This document shows positions 4,389 through 8,579 of a stretch of 8,579 bases of DNA, one piece after another (positions within the stretch are counted from its first letter, which is position 1; each line of letters opens with the position of its first letter). Made by a program: the position numbers and the translations under genes. A model generated the notes under the pieces. It worked only from the letters and a program-made list of their open reading frames with translations, ran no database searches and had not been told where the DNA came from. Origin of the DNA: Chitinophagaceae bacterium (GTDB lineage: Bacteria; Bacteroidota; Bacteroidia; Chitinophagales; Chitinophagaceae); contig CANKNL010000121.1 of the NCBI GenBank assembly GCA_947483345.1, positions 1-8,579 on the forward strand, in the 5' to 3' direction.

Positions 4389-6268
4389 AAAGCAGAAATT
4401 TTCCGGTATAAAGTTATTAACGTGCCGTTTTTGTTTTCAATACTGAATTCAATATCAATATCCTTAGTACGGGATTTCATGTTTTTTAAGCCGTTGCCAA
4501 ATGGCCGTATCTTCTCCATATTAATGCCGGTGCCATTATCCTGAATAAATAATTTGAGGCCATCGTTTACCCTCACCAAAGTTATTTTTACATCAGTGGC
4601 TTTCGAATGTTTAAGTATATTATTCAAGGCTTCCTTTACAACTAAAAAAACATTTCTTCTTATTTCCCCAATCACTTCAATATTGGGAAGCTTATCTGGT
4701 ATGTCGATTTTGCAGTTGATGCCGGTATCTTCAAAATATTCCAATGCATAACTGCGGATATAAGCGATCATATTTTTAAGAGAATCGTTGCTGCTGCTCA
4801 TACTCCAGATGATGGCATTCATCTTCACTAATAATTCATTGGCAGCAGAAGATATTTTTTCTATTTCGGGTATGGGATTATCAATAAGTTTACGTTTGGC
4901 CAATCCGCTATACAAGCTAATTGTGGTCATGCCGGCTCCCAGGTCATCATGCATATCGGCACTGATTCGGTTACGTTCTTCCTGCTGGGCCTTTATGATG
5001 GCAATTTGAGTTTCAAATTCCTTTTTCTCTGCCGCCTGTTTCAGTGCTTCCTGTTCTTTAATGCCACTGATCAATTCATATTTATTTTTGTACGTTAAGC
5101 CAAGCAGAAAAAAAGTTAATTCAAGAACTATACCTATGTAGTAATAAAATAAGGCAGACACATAAATAGAACCGGGTTTTATGGCAAGCCATATGATGAC
5201 AAGTGAAATGGCAGAAAACAGGACCAGCATTGAATTACCCGCTGCTATATAATTTAAAAGACGGTTATGTTGTTGGAGTGCTAAATAAATAAAAGCAATA
5301 CCAATGGCCAGTATCATGAATTTCATGATGTTTTCAAGATAAAATTGCGGCATGTAGGACTGGGTAAAAAAATGGAAATATGTGTAAATGCCCAATAGCA
5401 ATAAGATGAATCGCTCGCCATATTTTAAGACCTTATCAAGTAGTACATAATTGATCTTAGTGGTTAAGAATTTTCTGGTAAAGCTGATGTAGAAGATCGT
5501 GCCGGCAACCAACAGGAAAAAGTCGAAATAACTATAATACAGTTGTGTAAAATAAGAAGTTGTTCTGGCCACATAAGCATTTAAAATGATCAGCAGAAAC
5601 ATACACAGGGAATACAGGGCATTATATAAAAACTCGGTTTTACGGCTGATGATCAGGTTGGTGATCATAAACAGGATCATCATTAATAATATGCCGCTCA
5701 ATACCAGACTGAAGATCTGCATATCACTTTTATGGCCAAGAACGAATAGTTTGTAATGCGGGAAAAAATCAACATTGATCAAAAGTGGGGTTATCGCATT
5801 AAATTCAAATTTTAGTGGTTTTAGATAAACCAAAACATAGCAGTGTTCACCCGCAGCCAGGGTTAATTTTCTATAGCCATCAAAACTGGTAGCGTTACTG
5901 ATTTTAATTGGTTGTTGACCAATCTTATATAATTCAATTTGCGCGTAGTGAGAACCCGGGTAAAAATAAGTGGTTATGGCTTTATCTGAATTATTACAGA
6001 CAGCCATTTTTAGGTAATAAGAAAAGGATACCAGGTTAGGAGGTATTCTCTTTCTAAATTTGAAATCTTCCAAAGCTGTAAAAGGTCTCTTTAACACGTC
6101 GGCAATTGGCATATTGGAATTGCTGTCGATAAACAACTGCGTTTTTAACAACAGGCTACTGTCTTCAGTAATTGACGCCATATCCAAGGCCATGGTATCG
6201 GCTTTAACCTGTGCATTGGAAAAAGTGACGGTAAAACAAAAAAGGATAAGGGTAGCAAATCGTTTCAA
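4385..6268 (-). CDS. 7TMR-DISM sensor histidine kinase (HisKA_3 / HATPase_c)
   Basis: This is a membrane sensor kinase of 627 residues that should autophosphorylate and pass phosphate to a response regulator, normally of the LuxR/NarL type for HisKA_3 kinases. In order it has a signal peptide (1-20, cleavage near SNAQ), a periplasmic beta-rich region resembling 7TMR-DISMED2 (about 45-175), and seven membrane helices (about 183-207, 212-232, 243-263, 285-303, 313-331, 341-362, 370-392). A short coiled stretch (400-435) leads to the HisKA_3 box SADMHDDLGAGMT with His440. HATPase_c shows the N box VKEALNNILKHS (544-555), G1 DNGTG (577-581) and G2 GNGLKNM (591-597). The kinase looks complete and active. 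The start is TTG at 6268, directly after an in-frame TGA; the next Met is residue 26, which would destroy the signal peptide. No response regulator is adjacent. It is divergent from ftsK and overlaps the DUF423 stop at its 3' end. Confidence 0.93.
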   Translation of the reverse strand: MKRFATLILFCFTVTFSNAQVKADTMALDMASITEDSSLLLKTQLFIDSNSNMPIADVLKRPFTALEDFKFRKRIPPNLVSFSYYLKMAVCNNSDKAITTYFYPGSHYAQIELYKIGQQPIKISNATSFDGYRKLTLAAGEHCYVLVYLKPLKFEFNAITPLLINVDFFPHYKLFVLGHKSDMQIFSLVLSGILLMMILFMITNLIISRKTEFLYNALYSLCMFLLIILNAYVARTTSYFTQLYYSYFDFFLLVAGTIFYISFTRKFLTTKINYVLLDKVLKYGERFILLLLGIYTYFHFFTQSYMPQFYLENIMKFMILAIGIAFIYLALQQHNRLLNYIAAGNSMLVLFSAISLVIIWLAIKPGSIYVSALFYYYIGIVLELTFFLLGLTYKNKYELISGIKEQEALKQAAEKKEFETQIAIIKAQQEERNRISADMHDDLGAGMTTISLYSGLAKRKLIDNPIPEIEKISSAANELLVKMNAIIWSMSSSNDSLKNMIAYIRSYALEYFEDTGINCKIDIPDKLPNIEVIGEIRRNVFLVVKEALNNILKHSKATDVKITLVRVNDGLKLFIQDNGTGINMEKIRPFGNGLKNMKSRTKDIDIEFSIENKNGTLITLYRKISAF

Positions 6269-6284
6269 TCAAATAGGGTTTTCT

Positions 6285-6292
6285 CAAACTTA
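6285..6292 (-). promoter_or_regulatory. putative -7 promoter element TAAGTTTG for the histidine kinase
   Basis: TAAGTTTG on the minus strand matches TAnnTTTG exactly and lies 16 bases upstream of the TTG start, giving a leader of about 12 bases. It supports the TTG start. A -33 TTTG at the usual distance is not clear. Confidence 0.45.
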
Positions 6293-6303
6293 CAAAAATT
6301 CAA

Positions 6304-6318
6304 TGATATGGCATATTA
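6304..6318. repeat. imperfect dyad between the kinase and ftsK promoters
   Basis: TGATATG-G-CATATTA pairs at 6 of 7 positions around a central G, midway between the two divergent promoters. It could be an operator for one or both genes, but the match is short, imperfect and AT-rich. Confidence 0.2.
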
Positions 6319-6361
6319 CTTATCCATTTTTTTGTTATGGTCTATAAGCATGGGTTTTCTT

Positions 6362-6369
6362 TATCTTTG
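6362..6369 (+). promoter_or_regulatory. putative -7 promoter element TATCTTTG for ftsK
   Basis: TATCTTTG matches TAnnTTTG exactly and ends only six bases before the ftsK ATG, so the message would be leaderless or nearly so. The nearest TTTG upstream (6331-6334) is 27 bases away, longer than the usual 17-23, so the -33 part is uncertain. Confidence 0.45.
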
Positions 6370-6375
6370 TTGTTA

Positions 6376-8579
6376 ATGGCAAATAAACTAAAAACTGTAA
6401 AAACAAAGGCAGCTGATACTGAGCCGCTTAAACAGGAAAAAGAAGAAACCGTAGAAGTAAAAAAGCTACTTAAGGACGATCGTACGCATAAAATTTTCGG
6501 CAGCTTTTTGTTGTTGCTGGCATTTCTTTTTTTTATTGCTTTTACATCTTATTTATTTACCTGGGGCGAAGACCAGGATAAATTCACTTACCGGATGTTG
6601 CTTGCGAATGATATTAAAGTACAAAATCTGTTGGGCACATTTGGTGCTTTTATGGCAGAGATATTTATCCGTCATGGTTTTGGAATTGCAGCTTATCTGT
6701 TATGCAGTACATTTTTTGTTTTAGGGATTAACCTGTTTTTTGGAAAAAAAGTATTTTCAGTTTTACGTAACATAAAATACCTGATTGTTGGATTACCGGT
6801 ATTGAGTGTGGCCGCCTCTGCCATTTTTAAAGGCCATGCCTTTCCCTGGGGTGGTGCAGCAGGCGATATGATCAGAGACTGGATGTACAAAACCATTGGG
6901 CAAATTGGCACCATCGGGGTCTTGGGTTTAGCCGTACTGTCCTATATCATTTGGCGCTTTAACCCGGTGTTTAAACTGCCTTCCAGAAAAGTTGCAGGCA
7001 CGGATGGTGAATCTATGGCGGTAGAAGAAGACGTTATTTCAGAAAAAATTGAATGGCCCGAAAATTTGGATAGTGATACAAAAAAAGGAAATTCATTAAA
7101 AGCAAATACCGGTATTTTAGACATGCCTGCACAGGTTGATGAAGGCATTAACCATGATTTGAATATGGTTGAACGGGAAGATACAAAATTAATAGAGCAA
7201 GACCTCATGGCCGTTTTACCCCAACCGGTTAAAATAATCAATGCCGATGATCACCTGCCTTTGGAAATTAAGACGGTTCCTGAAAAACCGCTGGAAGAAA
7301 CGGCTGGCGCCGGTTCTGTAAAAATTCCTGTAACGAAACCATACGATCCTATTTTAGATTTAAGAGATTATAAGTATCCGGTACTCGATTTGTTGGCCAA
7401 TCATGGCAGCGACAAAATTGTACAAGATGCCGATGAATTGGAAAATAATAAGAACCAGATCATTAATACACTGAAGAATTACGACATTCAGATCCAGAAA
7501 ATATATGCTACAGTAGGGCCAACAGTTACACTGTACGAGATCATACCTGCCGCCGGTGTAAGAATTTCCAGAATTAAAAACCTGGAAGATGATATCGCTC
7601 TTAGTTTGGCTGCATTGGGGATACGTATCATAGCACCCATACCCGGCAAAGGCACCATTGGTATTGAAGTGCCCAATGCCAAGAAGAGTATTGTAAGCAT
7701 GAAAACATTACTCACTTCTGAAAAATTTCAAAAAAATAATTTTTCATTGCCCATTGCTATTGGCAAAAAAATTGACAACGAAAATTTTATTGTTGATCTA
7801 ACTACCATGCCCCATTTATTAATGGCAGGTGCCACGGGCCAGGGTAAATCAGTTGGCTTAAATGCCATATTGGTTTCTCTGTTGTATAAAAAACATCCAT
7901 CACAATTAAAATTTGTTTTAGTTGATCCCAAAAAAGTTGAACTCAGTATTTATAAAACAATTGAAAAACATTTTTTGGCAAAACTGCCCGGCGAAGAGGA
8001 TGCCATTATTACAGATACAAAAAAGGTAGTGCACACATTAAATGCACTTTGTATTGAAATGGATAACCGGTACGACCTGTTAAAAGAAGCCGGTTGCAGA
8101 AATATAAAAGAATACAATGAAAAATTTGTTACCCGTAAATTAAATCCCGAAAAAGGTCATCAGTATTTACCCTTTATTGTTTTAGTGGTAGATGAATTTG
8201 CCGATTTGATCATGACCGCCGGTAAAGAAATTGAAATGCCAATAGCGCGTTTGGCGCAGTTGGCCAGGGCAGTAGGTATTCATTTAATCATTGCCACACA
8301 ACGGCCATCGGTAAATATTATTACCGGTACCATAAAAGCCAATTTTCCGGCACGTATTGCCTTTAAAGTGAGCAGTAAGATCGACAGTCGTACGATATTG
8401 GATACAGGTGGTGCCGAGCAGTTGATAGGTAAGGGCGATATGTTGATCAGTTATAACGGCGATATTGTTCGTTTGCAATGTGCTTTTGTTGATACACCTG
8501 AAATTGATAAAATTGTTGACTTCATTGGTCAGCAACGTGGATATCCTCAGGCATTTTTATTACCCGAATATATTGATGA
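6376..8579 (+). CDS. ftsK: DNA translocase FtsK, cut by the right edge
   Basis: This is a membrane-anchored hexameric DNA pump that clears and orients chromosome termini at the division septum. The window holds 734 codons; the frame is still open at the end. Residues 1-40 are a charged cytoplasmic lead. About four membrane helices lie at 42-62, 88-122 (possibly split), 134-150 and 173-193. A short acidic linker (200-330) follows, far shorter than the one in E. coli FtsK. The alpha domain (about 335-450) includes YEIIPAAGVRISRI and IPGKGTIGIEVPN. The motor has Walker A GATGQGKS (485-492), Walker B VLVVDEFADL with Asp606/Glu607, and ATQRPSVNIITG (640-651). DTGGAEQLIGKGDML follows. The DNA-orienting gamma domain, if present, lies beyond the edge. 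I chose the ATG at 6376; an in-frame ATG at 6337 would add 13 residues and swallow the TATCTTTG box. It is divergent from the histidine kinase gene. Confidence 0.96.
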   Translation, partial: MANKLKTVKTKAADTEPLKQEKEETVEVKKLLKDDRTHKIFGSFLLLLAFLFFIAFTSYLFTWGEDQDKFTYRMLLANDIKVQNLLGTFGAFMAEIFIRHGFGIAAYLLCSTFFVLGINLFFGKKVFSVLRNIKYLIVGLPVLSVAASAIFKGHAFPWGGAAGDMIRDWMYKTIGQIGTIGVLGLAVLSYIIWRFNPVFKLPSRKVAGTDGESMAVEEDVISEKIEWPENLDSDTKKGNSLKANTGILDMPAQVDEGINHDLNMVEREDTKLIEQDLMAVLPQPVKIINADDHLPLEIKTVPEKPLEETAGAGSVKIPVTKPYDPILDLRDYKYPVLDLLANHGSDKIVQDADELENNKNQIINTLKNYDIQIQKIYATVGPTVTLYEIIPAAGVRISRIKNLEDDIALSLAALGIRIIAPIPGKGTIGIEVPNAKKSIVSMKTLLTSEKFQKNNFSLPIAIGKKIDNENFIVDLTTMPHLLMAGATGQGKSVGLNAILVSLLYKKHPSQLKFVLVDPKKVELSIYKTIEKHFLAKLPGEEDAIITDTKKVVHTLNALCIEMDNRYDLLKEAGCRNIKEYNEKFVTRKLNPEKGHQYLPFIVLVVDEFADLIMTAGKEIEMPIARLAQLARAVGIHLIIATQRPSVNIITGTIKANFPARIAFKVSSKIDSRTILDTGGAEQLIGKGDMLISYNGDIVRLQCAFVDTPEIDKIVDFIGQQRGYPQAFLLPEYID

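Noticed and set aside
6337..6375. Longer ftsK start at ATG 6337
   Set aside because: It adds 13 residues unlike FtsK N-termini and includes the TATCTTTG promoter-like box, and ATG 6376 gives the expected charged lead.
6942..8535. Several minus-strand reading frames of 67-99 codons within ftsK
   Set aside because: They are antisense shadows of a strongly conserved FtsK coding region, with no motifs of their own.
8577..8579. TGA at the very end of the window as the ftsK stop
   Set aside because: It is out of frame: the last full codon is GAT at 8575-8577. The protein continues beyond the window.
1..8579. Apparent excess of CCGG, as a possible FtsK-orienting or restriction-linked motif
   Set aside because: My hand count is about 45 against about 15 expected from composition, but GGCC is also well above expectation, the motif is palindromic so it cannot give direction, and many copies fit codon choice (CCG/GGT, GCC/GGT).

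Overview
The window looks like ordinary chromosomal DNA from a member of the Bacteroidota, probably the Chitinophagales/Sphingobacteriia side, though I cannot place the family. Several signs agree. The proteins have a Bacteroidota character: a CarboxypepD_reg-like secreted protein, a 7TMR-DISM histidine kinase, and an Mrp without its CxxC motif. No start codon has a Shine-Dalgarno sequence. TAnnTTTG/TAnnTTCG boxes, which resemble the Bacteroidota -7 promoter element, lie just upstream of several starts. Base composition is roughly 40% GC by eye. I see no tRNA, rRNA, CRISPR array, insertion sequence or phage gene, and no clear sign of recent transfer.

Left part (1-2492, all minus strand). In order of transcription this holds an Mrp/ApbC-type P-loop ATPase for iron-sulfur cluster handling (1401-2492), a DinB-fold putative metal-dependent protein (798-1301), and the N-terminal half of diaminopimelate decarboxylase LysA (lysine synthesis), which runs off the left edge. 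A perfect 12-bp hairpin separates the DinB gene from lysA, so lysA is probably transcribed on its own. A 266-base divergent intergenic region (2493-2758) follows, with a TAAATTTG box for mrp and a tandem ATTGNNN heptamer run.

Middle part (2759-4388, plus strand). A small secreted protein with a CarboxypepD_reg-like domain and an unrecognised C-terminal half comes first. Then comes a compact aroK-DUF423 pair (shikimate kinase, then a small membrane protein 6 bases later). Immediately in front of the aroK ATG is a perfect 17-base dyad, GTTGTAATAATTACAAC. Its inner 15 bases have the 7-1-7 layout of Fur/Zur/PerR boxes, and it overlaps the putative -7 element. This is the most interesting signal in the window.

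Right part (4385-8579). A 627-residue sensor kinase (7TMR-DISM receptor, HisKA_3, HATPase_c) is on the minus strand. It converges on the DUF423 gene so tightly that the two stop codons share the four bases TTAG. It diverges from ftsK, the DNA translocase of chromosome segregation and division, across 107 bases. ftsK is cut by the right edge after about 734 codons, with its motor P-loop and Walker B already visible.

Most genes are housekeeping genes that sit together without an obvious shared pathway. I did not find an undescribed multi-gene system. The points worth following are regulatory (the aroK dyad, near-leaderless starts, the shared stops) and protein-level (the CxxC-less Mrp, the unknown secreted protein, the kinase without a visible partner).
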